DNA of 46,576 nucleotides from the NCBI GenBank assembly GCA_958445895.1, contig CAUCTV010000009.1:1-46576 (forward strand), read 5' to 3'. This DNA comes from an uncultured Collinsella sp. Lineage in GTDB: Bacteria; Actinomycetota; Coriobacteriia; Coriobacteriales; Coriobacteriaceae. This document shows positions 7,786 to 15,163 of the stretch, in pieces (positions within the stretch are counted from its first letter, which is position 1; the number at the start of each line of letters is the position of its first letter). Position numbers and translations under genes: made by a program. The notes under the pieces are model-generated. The model was not told the DNA's origin. It made no database searches and saw only the letters and a list, made by a program, of their open reading frames with translations.

Positions 7786-7807
7786 GTGGTGAAGCTATGG
7801 GACGGAT

Positions 7808-9388
7808 TTATTCCATGCCCAAGTATTCTCTCATTTCGACTTTGTAGACAGAAGCTTTATTGCCGTAAACGATCTGAACACCGCCGCCAACGTGCACGAT
7901 GGCGCTGGCGCCGAGGTCTTTGGTGAAGACGCTATCGTCCTTGACCAGGGCGGTGTCTTTGAGGCTGAGCCTCAGGCGAGTGAAGCAAGCGTTGACACCC
8001 GAGATGTTATCGGCGCCGCCCACGGCTTCCACGATCTGCGGGATGAGCTCGCTTACCTGGACAGGTGCTTTGGAGTCGATGGCCGACGTGTCATCCGCTG
8101 CCTGCGTGTCATCATCCTCGCGGCCCGGGGTTTTGAGGTTAAATTTCTTGATAAAGGTGCGGAACAGTACGTAATAAATCCCGAAGTAAGCGATGCCGAG
8201 CGGAATAAGCCAGAACCAGTTGGAGCCTTTATCGGCGTTCATGATGCCGTTGAAGATCCACGAGAGGAGCGGTCCGCCGAAGGCGGAAGGTCCGGGCACA
8301 TTGAACTGTACCAGGTAGGTGAGTACATACGCGATGCCGCACAGCAGGGCGTGGACCACATAGAGTACGGGCGCTACAAAGAGGAAGGAGTACTCGAGCG
8401 GTTCGGTTATGCCCATGATGGCGGCCGGAATAACGGCGGCGATCATGAGGGAGCCGACCTTCTTTTTATTCTCGGGACGGGCACAGTGGTAGATGGCGAG
8501 CGCCGCCGCGGGCAGGCCGCACATGGCGAACAGCACCTTGCCGTTCATGACGTATTTTGAGATGTCGATGTCGTACATCATGCCGGGCGTGTTGAGCATG
8601 GCGTTGTAGATGTTGACAGCACCCTCGACGGTCTGGCCGTCAACCTGGATGCTACCGCCCAGAGAAGTGAAGAAAAACGGCAGGTAGATGAAATGATGCA
8701 GGCCGAAGGGCAGAAGCATGCGCTCGGAGAAGCCATAGATGAACGCGCCAAACACCCCGGTGGAATCGATGAGTGTCGAGGCGGCCTTTAGGCCGGTTTG
8801 CACAAACGGAAACACGAAGGCGAGCGCAACGCCCACCAGGCTTGCGAAAACGACGGTGAGGGCGGGGACGCAGCGCGTGCCGTTGAAGATGCCGAGCACC
8901 GGCGGAAGCTGCACCTTATAGAATCGGTTGTGGATCCATGCGACTACCAAGCCGATGATGATGCCGCCGAATACGCCGGTGTCGAGTGTGGTTACGCCCA
9001 GGATGGCGTTCTGACCGGTCTGTAGGTTGGCGGGATCGATGGTGCCCAGCAGGATAAGCAGCTGACCCATGATCGTGTTCATGGTCATGTAGCCGATGAA
9101 GCCCGAGAGTGCGGCGGTCGCCTTCTCGGCCTTGGCGTAACCGTAGGCGATGCAGATCGCAAAGAGAACCGAGATGTTACCATTGATAACGTTGCCGGCT
9201 GCTTTGATGAGCGTGCTAAAGATCACCATCGGCTCGGTGCCCAAAAGCGGGCAGAGCGAGATGAGGTTAGCATTGGAAAGGGCGGAGCCCAGACCGACCA
9301 AAATGCCGGAAACGGGCAGGAGGAGGACCGGCGCCATGAGCACCTTGCCGAGTCTCTGGAACTCGCTGTAGAGCTTGCTTTCTTTCAT
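7808..9388 (-). CDS. PTS EIICB permease, alpha-glucoside type (cassette 2)
   Basis: This 526-residue protein is a paralogue of the 5175-6737 protein. Its EIIC domain (residues 1 to about 415) has SERMLLPFGLHHFIYLPFFF and GITEPLEYSFLFVAPVLY, an acidic linker carries EDDDTQAADDTSAIDSK, and the EIIB domain has phosphorylation site Cys468 in VNACFTRLRLSL. There is no EIIA. Start ATG 9388 lies 24 bp behind the GH4-2 stop, so the two form an operon read leftwards. Conservation of architecture with different linkers and paired hydrolases suggests an old duplication with shift in substrate rather than recent copying. Confidence 0.9.
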   Translation of the reverse strand: MKESKLYSEFQRLGKVLMAPVLLLPVSGILVGLGSALSNANLISLCPLLGTEPMVIFSTLIKAAGNVINGNISVLFAICIAYGYAKAEKATAALSGFIGYMTMNTIMGQLLILLGTIDPANLQTGQNAILGVTTLDTGVFGGIIIGLVVAWIHNRFYKVQLPPVLGIFNGTRCVPALTVVFASLVGVALAFVFPFVQTGLKAASTLIDSTGVFGAFIYGFSERMLLPFGLHHFIYLPFFFTSLGGSIQVDGQTVEGAVNIYNAMLNTPGMMYDIDISKYVMNGKVLFAMCGLPAAALAIYHCARPENKKKVGSLMIAAVIPAAIMGITEPLEYSFLFVAPVLYVVHALLCGIAYVLTYLVQFNVPGPSAFGGPLLSWIFNGIMNADKGSNWFWLIPLGIAYFGIYYVLFRTFIKKFNLKTPGREDDDTQAADDTSAIDSKAPVQVSELIPQIVEAVGGADNISGVNACFTRLRLSLKDTALVKDDSVFTKDLGASAIVHVGGGVQIVYGNKASVYKVEMREYLGME

Positions 9389-9412
9389 GATGTTCCTTCG
9401 ATGCGCGGGGAG

Positions 9413-10738
9413 TTAGGACAGGGTCGGCCAATAATCGCCGTTCGCTTCGATCAGGTCGTCGAGGATTTGGCGCGCGACGGTAGTCGAAGGGACGGTCTTG
9501 TTGATTGCGATGGCTTCGAGCGCCTTCTGGTAGGAATGCTCGTAATATGCGTCGACGGCGAGCTTCTCACTGGCATTCTGCTCTTCGATAAGCCCCTTGT
9601 AGAAGGTGGGGATAGCAGGCTGGCTGATGGGTTCGGGGCCCCAAGAGCGCAGGTAGGCGGGGACCTCGACCATGGCGTCGTCGGGCAGATTGGGGATGGC
9701 GCCGTTATTCTCGACGATTACGAGATAGCGTTCGCACTTGTTGTAGGCGATAGAGGCGGCTGCGTCGACGATAAAGTCGCCAAAGACCGTGAAGCTCTGT
9801 ACGGGGCTCTTGTAATTGGCGGGATCTGCCAGGTACTTGTCGTGCTCGGCAAACATCTCCTTCTCGCGTCCGTTGATGACGTTGTCGGCGCGCGTCCAGT
9901 TGGGGTCCATGTCATCTGCCATGTCTTTGGAGTACAGGTAGTACTGCAGGTAGCTGTTGGGCAGATACTCGGGATAGTCCTTCACAATCTTGACGTATTG
10001 ACCCCAGGTGTGCATCCAGTCCTTGTCCTTGTGATGCTTGTCGCTCACGGCCATGCCGTGCTCGAGAATCATCTGACGGAGCTCCGGCAGACGATCGCGC
10101 CCCTGCTTGTCGTAAATTTTGGTAAACCAGCCAAAGTGATTGAGTCCAAAATACATGGGGTCGATATCGCGCCAGCTGGGAAGTCCGAGCATCTTAGAGT
10201 ACGAGAGCAAGATAGCCGTGGGCATATCGCAGATGTTAAGGATATGGTCGTTGCCAAACTCGCGACGTGTGGCCTCGGCGACAACTGCGGCGGGGTTGGA
10301 ATAGTTGAGGATCCAGGCGTCTGGACTATATTTCTTGGCGTAGCGTACGAGGTCGAAGACGCCGGGGATGGACCTGATGCCATAGGAGATCGAACCGCCG
10401 GCGCCGCAGGTTTCCTGTCCCACGCAACCGTACTTGAGAGGGATGCGCTCGTCCTGGCGACGCATCTGAAGGCCACCTTGGCGGATTTGCGCGAAGACGA
10501 AGTCGACATCGGTGAATGCCTTTTCGGGATCGGTCGTCACGACAACTTCGATGTCAGGAGCTTCCTGCTCGATGAACTGCTTCATGATGTCGTAGACGAG
10601 ATGCATGCGCTTCTCGTCGATGTCGTACAGGGCGAGTTTGCGCAGCGGTAATTCGTTTTTCTTCTGCAACAGGCTCTGGATGATGCCGGGAGTGTGGGTG
10701 CTGCCGGCTCCGGCGATTACAACTGCTTTCTTGTCCAT
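9413..10738 (-). CDS. GH4 6-phospho-alpha-glucosidase (CDMP type)
   Basis: This 441-residue protein begins with VIAGAGSTHTPG (residues 7-18), the dinucleotide-binding motif. It carries NYSNPA (145-150) and metal ligands Cys170 (NICDMP) and His201 (GLNHFGW). CDMP is the signature of NAD+/Mn2+-dependent 6-phospho-alpha-glucosidases. Identical length to the cassette-1 enzyme but with many substitutions. First gene of the leftward operon GH4-EIICB; GAAAGGGG lies 8 nt before ATG 10738. The 243 bp upstream (10739-10981), up to the end of the MFS gene, contain the promoter but no clear boxes and no further gene. Confidence 0.92.
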   Translation of the reverse strand: MDKKAVVIAGAGSTHTPGIIQSLLQKKNELPLRKLALYDIDEKRMHLVYDIMKQFIEQEAPDIEVVVTTDPEKAFTDVDFVFAQIRQGGLQMRRQDERIPLKYGCVGQETCGAGGSISYGIRSIPGVFDLVRYAKKYSPDAWILNYSNPAAVVAEATRREFGNDHILNICDMPTAILLSYSKMLGLPSWRDIDPMYFGLNHFGWFTKIYDKQGRDRLPELRQMILEHGMAVSDKHHKDKDWMHTWGQYVKIVKDYPEYLPNSYLQYYLYSKDMADDMDPNWTRADNVINGREKEMFAEHDKYLADPANYKSPVQSFTVFGDFIVDAAASIAYNKCERYLVIVENNGAIPNLPDDAMVEVPAYLRSWGPEPISQPAIPTFYKGLIEEQNASEKLAVDAYYEHSYQKALEAIAINKTVPSTTVARQILDDLIEANGDYWPTLS

Positions 10739-10981
10739 GTGGTAAACCCCTTTCGTGTGGATTGACCACTTCAGACTACGAAAGCTCTACCTGCGATTCC
10801 ATCGATTTTCAGATTGCGAAAAACGATAGCGATAATCTTAACAGGATGCGTTTTGCGTGGTTAAATAGCGCCGGGAAAGATGCTGACTTGGGCGGCAGAC
10901 GACGTGTTGCATGGATGCAGGAGCGAACGCCACACGGTCAAAAGATGGTGGGCGGTTCTGCGGCTTTTGGCTGCAATTGCG

Positions 10982-12211
10982 CTACCCGCGATGGCGCTCC
11001 CAACGAGCCAGCTTAATCGTCACTAGCGTAAGCGCCCAGGCGACAAGCGAGAACGCGGCTCCCACGGCGCCCACGTACGCAATACCAATGCTGCTTACCA
11101 CGGCGCCGCCCACTGCGGTGCCAAACGAGATGCCGACGTTAAACGCCATGGGTTCAACCGAACTTGCAAGTACCATCGACTTGGGATGGCGGCTGCGTGC
11201 CACGTCCATAAAGTGTGTGATGCACGAGACCGAGAATAGGTACATGAGCATTGCCAGGCTAAAGACAAAGATGAGCGCGAGCGGCATGGCGGCGCCCACG
11301 GCAAACAGCCCAAGCAGTGCCGCCGCTTGCAGCACAAACGTAACAAGCAGCGCCTTCATGCCAAAACGCGCATCGATCCATCCGCCCAGGATGTTCGAGA
11401 TCAGGCAGAACACGCCGTAGGCCATAAGCGTGGTGCTCGCCTGAACGGTGCCCATGCCCAGCACCTGCTCAAGATAGGGCGTCACATAGCCGTAGAACAC
11501 ATAGACCGAGCCCACGCCAAACAAAAAGATGAGCATGCCGGTGATGATGCTCGGCTCGCGTAGCAGACCCGCCTGCTCGCGAAAGGTGGCAGGCTCGTCG
11601 GTTTGCCCGGCGCGCGGCATAGACGCCACGAGCGCTCCGCAGATCAGAACGGCAAAGGTAAGCGTGCCGTACATGGCAACGTGCCAGTCGAGCGTGTCGG
11701 CCACAAACTTGCCGACCGAAGTGACAAAGACCATCGCCACGGAAAACGCACCATATACCACCGAGATGGCAAGCGAAGTTTGCTGCGGGGACAGAAGCTC
11801 GGGGATGTACGTCACGCCCACGGCGAGCAGCGCGCCCGAGACAGAGCCCAGGACAATGCGCGAGATAAACAGCACCTGGAAGTTGGGCGCCAACGCCATG
11901 ACCAAGTTGCCGAGCACAAAGATGATGCTATAGCACACGAGCAGCTGGTAGCGGCGGAAGTGGCCCGTGCTGAGCGCAAGCACCGGCGTCGCGATGGCGT
12001 AGACGAGCGCGAACACGCTGATGAGCTGGCCCGCAGTAGCAAGTGATACGTCGAGTTCCGTTGCCAAGTCGCTCTCGATACCGATGACCACGAACTCGGA
12101 GCAGCCGAGCGAGAATCCCAACAGCACGAGCAGCGCCAGGCAGAGCCTGGTGCGCGCGGGGGAGAGCGCGGCGGCGGTTGACTTACTTTTAGGCGTGGTT
12201 GCGGCGGTCAA
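10982..12211 (-). CDS. MFS exporter, DHA1/AraJ-like
   Basis: About 409 residues with around 12 hydrophobic spans. It carries the MFS loop GHFRRYQLLVC (between spans 2 and 3) and the opening GFSLGCSEFVVIGIESDLA, typical of the AraJ/YdhP/PbuE group of sugar, nucleoside or drug efflux proteins. I place the start at TTG 12211 because TTGGAG lies 8 nt upstream; a longer open frame to 12259 also begins with TTG but has no ribosome site. No ATG fits. It is divergent from the LpdD-Nudix gene, 161 bp away; export of a decarboxylation product is possible but only by location. Confidence 0.82.
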   Translation of the reverse strand: MTAATTPKSKSTAAALSPARTRLCLALLVLLGFSLGCSEFVVIGIESDLATELDVSLATAGQLISVFALVYAIATPVLALSTGHFRRYQLLVCYSIIFVLGNLVMALAPNFQVLFISRIVLGSVSGALLAVGVTYIPELLSPQQTSLAISVVYGAFSVAMVFVTSVGKFVADTLDWHVAMYGTLTFAVLICGALVASMPRAGQTDEPATFREQAGLLREPSIITGMLIFLFGVGSVYVFYGYVTPYLEQVLGMGTVQASTTLMAYGVFCLISNILGGWIDARFGMKALLVTFVLQAAALLGLFAVGAAMPLALIFVFSLAMLMYLFSVSCITHFMDVARSRHPKSMVLASSVEPMAFNVGISFGTAVGGAVVSSIGIAYVGAVGAAFSLVAWALTLVTIKLARWERHRG

Positions 12212-12307
12212 GGTTGTCACTCCAATGTCGCATGAATAAGCGGGATTCAATCCCTGCAACTCTAACAGAATGTGTCAGGTGCCTGCCTCCTTTGTCGCAG
12301 GCTGCGC

Positions 12308-12338
12308 TTGCCTGTATAGTCGCAATACAGGCGAAGAT
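12308..12338 (+). promoter_or_regulatory. MerR-type promoter before the LpdD-Nudix gene
   Basis: A -35 box TTGCCT (12308-12313) is followed by a 19-bp spacer and then GAAGAT (12333-12338), which keeps the A2 and T6 of a -10. A perfect dyad GCCTGTAT (12310-12317) / ATACAGGC (12325-12332) fills the spacer. An over-long spacer with the dyad inside it is the hallmark of promoters activated by MerR-family proteins. Nearly the same string recurs at 13448-13478. Confidence 0.6.
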
Positions 12339-12372
12339 GGTCTCAGGTACATTGCGGGCGACAGGAGATCCC

Positions 12373-13320
12373 ATGGGTATGCACACGACAAAGGTTGCAG
12401 TGGGCGAGGGCAAGTTTACGCTCGAGGCCCAGCTGACGGTGACGCCGCGAGGCATGGCGGTCTACGCCTGCTCGCCGGAGTTCGCGCACCTGGGCGCCAC
12501 GGCGCAGGCCATTCCGCGCCCCGAGCCCGGCCGCACGGCGACGGTGAGCATTCTCGCAGTGCCTTGCCATCGAGACGAGATCCCGGCGCACGATATCGCG
12601 GCGGCGCTGGCCACGCGCTTTGGCGTGCCGGTCGTTGCAAGCACGGGTTTTCATGTTGAACAGGCGAGCGGGAACGACCTGCAGCGCGTGCTCGACACCA
12701 CCAAGGAGCTCATCGCCGCGCTCGAGGAAGCCGCCGCCCGCATTCTGCGCGCCGGCTGGGATGAGGGCGGCGCAGGCGCCGAGGTCGTGGCGGTCGATGC
12801 CGCGACCGGCGAGACACTCGGCCACGTCGACCGCATCGAGGCCCATACCGGCGAGGGCATCCTGCATCAGGCATTTCTGACGCTTTTAGTCGAGGGCCGT
12901 GGCGAAGACGCACGTCTGCTGCTCTGTCGCCGCAGTCCGCTCAAGCGCCTGTGGGGCGGGGTGCTGGCCGATAGCTGCGCCGGCCATCCGCTCCCCGGGG
13001 AAGATGTCGCGGCCGCCACGGCGCGTCGCATCAACGAAGAGCTTGGCATTACGCGCGATCCCGACCAGCTCAAGTACCTCGGACACGTGGTGTACCGCGA
13101 GGACCACGGCGACGGCCGCTGCGAGTGCGAGTGGTGCGAGGTCTTCCTTGCCCATGTTGAGCCGGGCGAGCTGCGTATCAACCAAGAGGAGATCTCGGAG
13201 GTACGACGCGTGACCCCATCCGAGCTCAAAGGCTACCTGCAGGGCCACCCCGAGCAGCTGGCCCCTTGGCTCCGCGAGGCCCTCAGCGACCCATCCATCC
13301 GTACGGCCCTCGCTATGTGA
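12373..13320 (+). CDS. LpdD-like prenyl-FMN chaperone domain fused to IPP-isomerase-like Nudix domain
   Basis: 315 residues from ATG 12373 (AGGAG 5 nt upstream). Residues 8-125 resemble the LpdD-like domain of UbiD-associated proteins: AHLGATAQAIPRP (38-50), TVSILAVPCHRDEI (57-70), VVASTGFHVEQAS (87-99). Residues 135-305 are a type I IPP-isomerase-like Nudix domain: opening GILHQAF (His165), SCAGHPLPGE (201-210, His205), RRINEELGI (218-226) and ECEWCEVF (Glu251/Glu253). Compared with E. coli Idi by ungapped reading around GHP, the His/Glu ligand positions are kept but the catalytic Cys position is Ala203, with Cys one residue earlier. It may isomerise IPP or hydrolyse DMAPP. UbiD and UbiX lie downstream. 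Its TGA is embedded in a repeat. Confidence 0.75.
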   Translation: MGMHTTKVAVGEGKFTLEAQLTVTPRGMAVYACSPEFAHLGATAQAIPRPEPGRTATVSILAVPCHRDEIPAHDIAAALATRFGVPVVASTGFHVEQASGNDLQRVLDTTKELIAALEEAAARILRAGWDEGGAGAEVVAVDAATGETLGHVDRIEAHTGEGILHQAFLTLLVEGRGEDARLLLCRRSPLKRLWGGVLADSCAGHPLPGEDVAAATARRINEELGITRDPDQLKYLGHVVYREDHGDGRCECEWCEVFLAHVEPGELRINQEEISEVRRVTPSELKGYLQGHPEQLAPWLREALSDPSIRTALAM

Positions 13321-13410
13321 CAACGGATAGCCCTTTTGTCACATCCAAACCGTCACAACATTCGGCGAAAATCTCGAAAACGAGGAAAAGCGTCGAATGT
13401 TGTGACGGTT
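13316..13410 (+). repeat. Bipartite gene-end hairpin element, copy 1
   Basis: Stem 1 is TGTGACAA (13316-13323) / TTGTCACA (13336-13343) and includes the stop codon of the preceding gene. Four bases later, stem 2 pairs 17 bp perfectly (13348-13364 with 13394-13410, core CGTCACAACATTCG). Its inner part carries a short CTCG-AAAA-CGAG hairpin between conserved unpaired A-rich strands. The same arrangement, with identical inner sequence, is found at 18220-18331. Confidence 0.8.
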
Positions 13411-13447
13411 CTTGCCCAGAGGATCGCTTCCCATCCAAAAAATCCGC

Positions 13448-13478
13448 TTGACTGTATTGCCGCAACACAGCGCAACGT
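13448..13478 (+). promoter_or_regulatory. MerR-type promoter before the transporter-ubiD-ubiX operon
   Basis: A -35 box TTGACT (13448-13453) is followed by a 19-bp spacer and CAACGT (13473-13478). The spacer contains CTGTATT / AACACAG, a dyad with one mismatch. Aligned with 12308-12338, the two share CTTG, CTGTAT, CGCAA, ACAG and CG at identical spacing. This argues for control by one activator, presumably the MerR protein at 17356. Confidence 0.58.
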
Positions 13479-13509
13479 AAGGGGTGTCCGATAACGGGCG
13501 CCCCTTTTT
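13479..13509 (+). terminator. Leader hairpin with T-run before the DASS gene
   Basis: The arms AAGGGG-tgt-CCG (13479-13490) and CGG-gcg-CCCCTT (13495-13506) enclose ATAA and are followed by TTTTTA. It has terminator form but lies just beyond the proposed promoter and about 55 bp before the DASS start. It may be an attenuator, the end of the upstream transcript, or too close to the start site to act. Sequence alone does not decide. Confidence 0.55.
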
Positions 13510-13562
13510 AAGTGGCAACGTGGCTGCGAATCCGGAGCGCCCCCAACAAGAAAGGTGGGGAG

Positions 13563-15020
13563 ATGGAAGCGGAAAAGAAGGCGTTTAAGATCACCAAGCG
13601 CGAAATTGGCTTTGTGCTGGGTATCGTTGTCTTTTTGCTGGTGAAGTTTCTTCCTTTGGCGGAGCTGAGCTCGACGGTCGAGCTCACGGTCGGCGGTCAG
13701 ACCTGTCTGGCGTTGACGCTCGCCACGGTGGTGTTCTGGGCGTGTGGCGTGGCACAGCCGGGCTTTGTGGGCCTGCTCTATTGCGCGCTGCTCGTTCTGT
13801 TTAAGGTGTGCGTGGACGACACGGGTGCCGCGAGCATCTCGGCGACGGTCGCCTCCACGTTTAGCTCGTGGACCAAAGCCACCATGTGGCTCGTCATTGG
13901 TGCCTACCTCATCGCCAGTGCAGTCAAGGAGTCGGGCCTGGGCGAGCGCATCGCCTATGCGTTCATGCTCAAGTTCGTGCGCGACGCCAAGTCGCTCATC
14001 ATCTCGATCTTCGCGCTCACCTTCGTGCTGTCGCTGCTGATCCCGCATCCGTTCCCCCGCGCCTTCCTCATCCTCGCCGTCGTCTCGGTCATCGCCGAGT
14101 CCGCCGGCTACGGTGACGACGACCGCGGCAAGCTCGGCTTCCTCGTGTTTGCCGCTGCCGCCCCGGGCTCCATGTTCTTCCTGACGGGCGACTCCACGCT
14201 CAATCCGCTCGTTGCGCAGTACAGCGCCGAGGCCGGCGGCATGAGCCCGTCGTTTGTCGACTGGTTCCTGTACATGAGCGTGCCCATGCTGGTCGCGCTG
14301 CTGTGCACCCTGTTCCTGGGTCTCTTCCTCTTTAAGCCCAGCAAGGAGCTCGTCTACGATCGCGAGCAGATCGTGGCCAAGCAGGCTGCGCTCGGCAAGC
14401 TCTCCGTCAAGGAGATCCGCACCATCGTGTGGCTTATCATCGCCATCGCGCTGTGGCTCACCGTCTCGGGCGATTACATCGGCTGGGTCACCCTGGCCAT
14501 CGGCGTCTGCCTCGCCATGCCCGTCATCGGCGAGGTTCTCACTCCTGCCAGCTGGAACGCTGTCGACATCAAGTCCCTCATGTTCCTGACGGCCGCCATG
14601 GCCGTGGGTTCCGTGGGCGGTGCCACCGGCATGAACGCCTGGATCGCCGATGTCGTGCTTCCCAGCTCCGTGCCCGAGAACATCTTCCTGTTCGCCCTGC
14701 TTGTCGCCGCGCTTTCCATGATCATCCACATGTTCATGGGCTCGGTCATGGCCGTGCTCGGCGTGTGCGTGCCGGCGTTCATCAGCTTTGCGGCCGGCTC
14801 CAGCGTGAGCCCGCTCGCCGTGGCGCTCATCGTCTTTACGTCCATCAACATCCACTACATCCTGCCGTTCCATAACCTGCCGATCCTTATCGGCGAGGGC
14901 AAGGACGCTGGCGGCTACACCTCCAAAGAGGCTATGCGCATGGGCATTCCCCTCACTGCGGTCGTCTTTATCGTCGTGCTGGTCGAGGCCGCCTGGTTCC
15001 ACCTCTTTGGCCTGATGTAA
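13563..15020 (+). CDS. DASS/SLC13-family anion transporter
   Basis: 485 residues from ATG 13563 (AAAGGTGGGGAG immediately upstream; a TTG start at 13512 is less likely). A dozen or so hydrophobic spans are present. Repeated SNT-like segments expected of the divalent-anion:Na+ symporter family appear as FFLTGDSTLNPLVAQYS in the first half and LIVFTSINIHYILPFHNLP in the second. The family imports dicarboxylates, sulfate or related organic anions. As first gene of an operon with UbiD and UbiX, it is the natural importer of the carboxylic acid to be decarboxylated. The substrate is inference; its placement resembles gallate permease genes near gallate decarboxylase in lactobacilli. Confidence 0.82.
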   Translation: MEAEKKAFKITKREIGFVLGIVVFLLVKFLPLAELSSTVELTVGGQTCLALTLATVVFWACGVAQPGFVGLLYCALLVLFKVCVDDTGAASISATVASTFSSWTKATMWLVIGAYLIASAVKESGLGERIAYAFMLKFVRDAKSLIISIFALTFVLSLLIPHPFPRAFLILAVVSVIAESAGYGDDDRGKLGFLVFAAAAPGSMFFLTGDSTLNPLVAQYSAEAGGMSPSFVDWFLYMSVPMLVALLCTLFLGLFLFKPSKELVYDREQIVAKQAALGKLSVKEIRTIVWLIIAIALWLTVSGDYIGWVTLAIGVCLAMPVIGEVLTPASWNAVDIKSLMFLTAAMAVGSVGGATGMNAWIADVVLPSSVPENIFLFALLVAALSMIIHMFMGSVMAVLGVCVPAFISFAAGSSVSPLAVALIVFTSINIHYILPFHNLPILIGEGKDAGGYTSKEAMRMGIPLTAVVFIVVLVEAAWFHLFGLM

Positions 15021-15024
15021 ACGG

Positions 15025-15140
15025 TCGAGCGCTTGGGCTGTAAGCAGCCGAGTGCTCGAACTGCGAGTGGCCGAGCGTCCCATCTATGAGCGCCGCGGCC
15101 CCACTACGTTACCCAGCCCGGCGGCATCCTCGCCGCCGGG
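15025..15140 (+). other. Two stem-loops in the DASS-ubiD gap
   Basis: The 143-bp gap between the genes holds an imperfect stem from TCGAGC (15025-15030) to GCTCGA (15054-15059), and a perfect 9-bp stem CCCGGCGGC (15117-15125) / GCCGCCGGG (15132-15140) ending about 11 nt before the AAAGGAG of ubiD. Neither has a T-run, so mRNA processing or stability control of the operon is more likely than termination. Confidence 0.5.
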
Positions 15141-15163
15141 CACTCTCCCGAAAGGAGCACGCT

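Noticed and set aside
12373..13320. Simple annotation as isopentenyl-diphosphate delta-isomerase
   Set aside because: The C-terminal domain is IDI-like, but the catalytic Cys position is Ala203, both Nudix glutamates are present, and a separate N-terminal domain of about 120 residues is unexplained by that name.
13353..15083. 576-codon minus-strand frame opposite the DASS gene
   Set aside because: Composition is dominated by Asp, Glu, His, Arg and Gly as expected for the antisense of a membrane protein. It runs through a palindromic repeat and has no recognisable domain.
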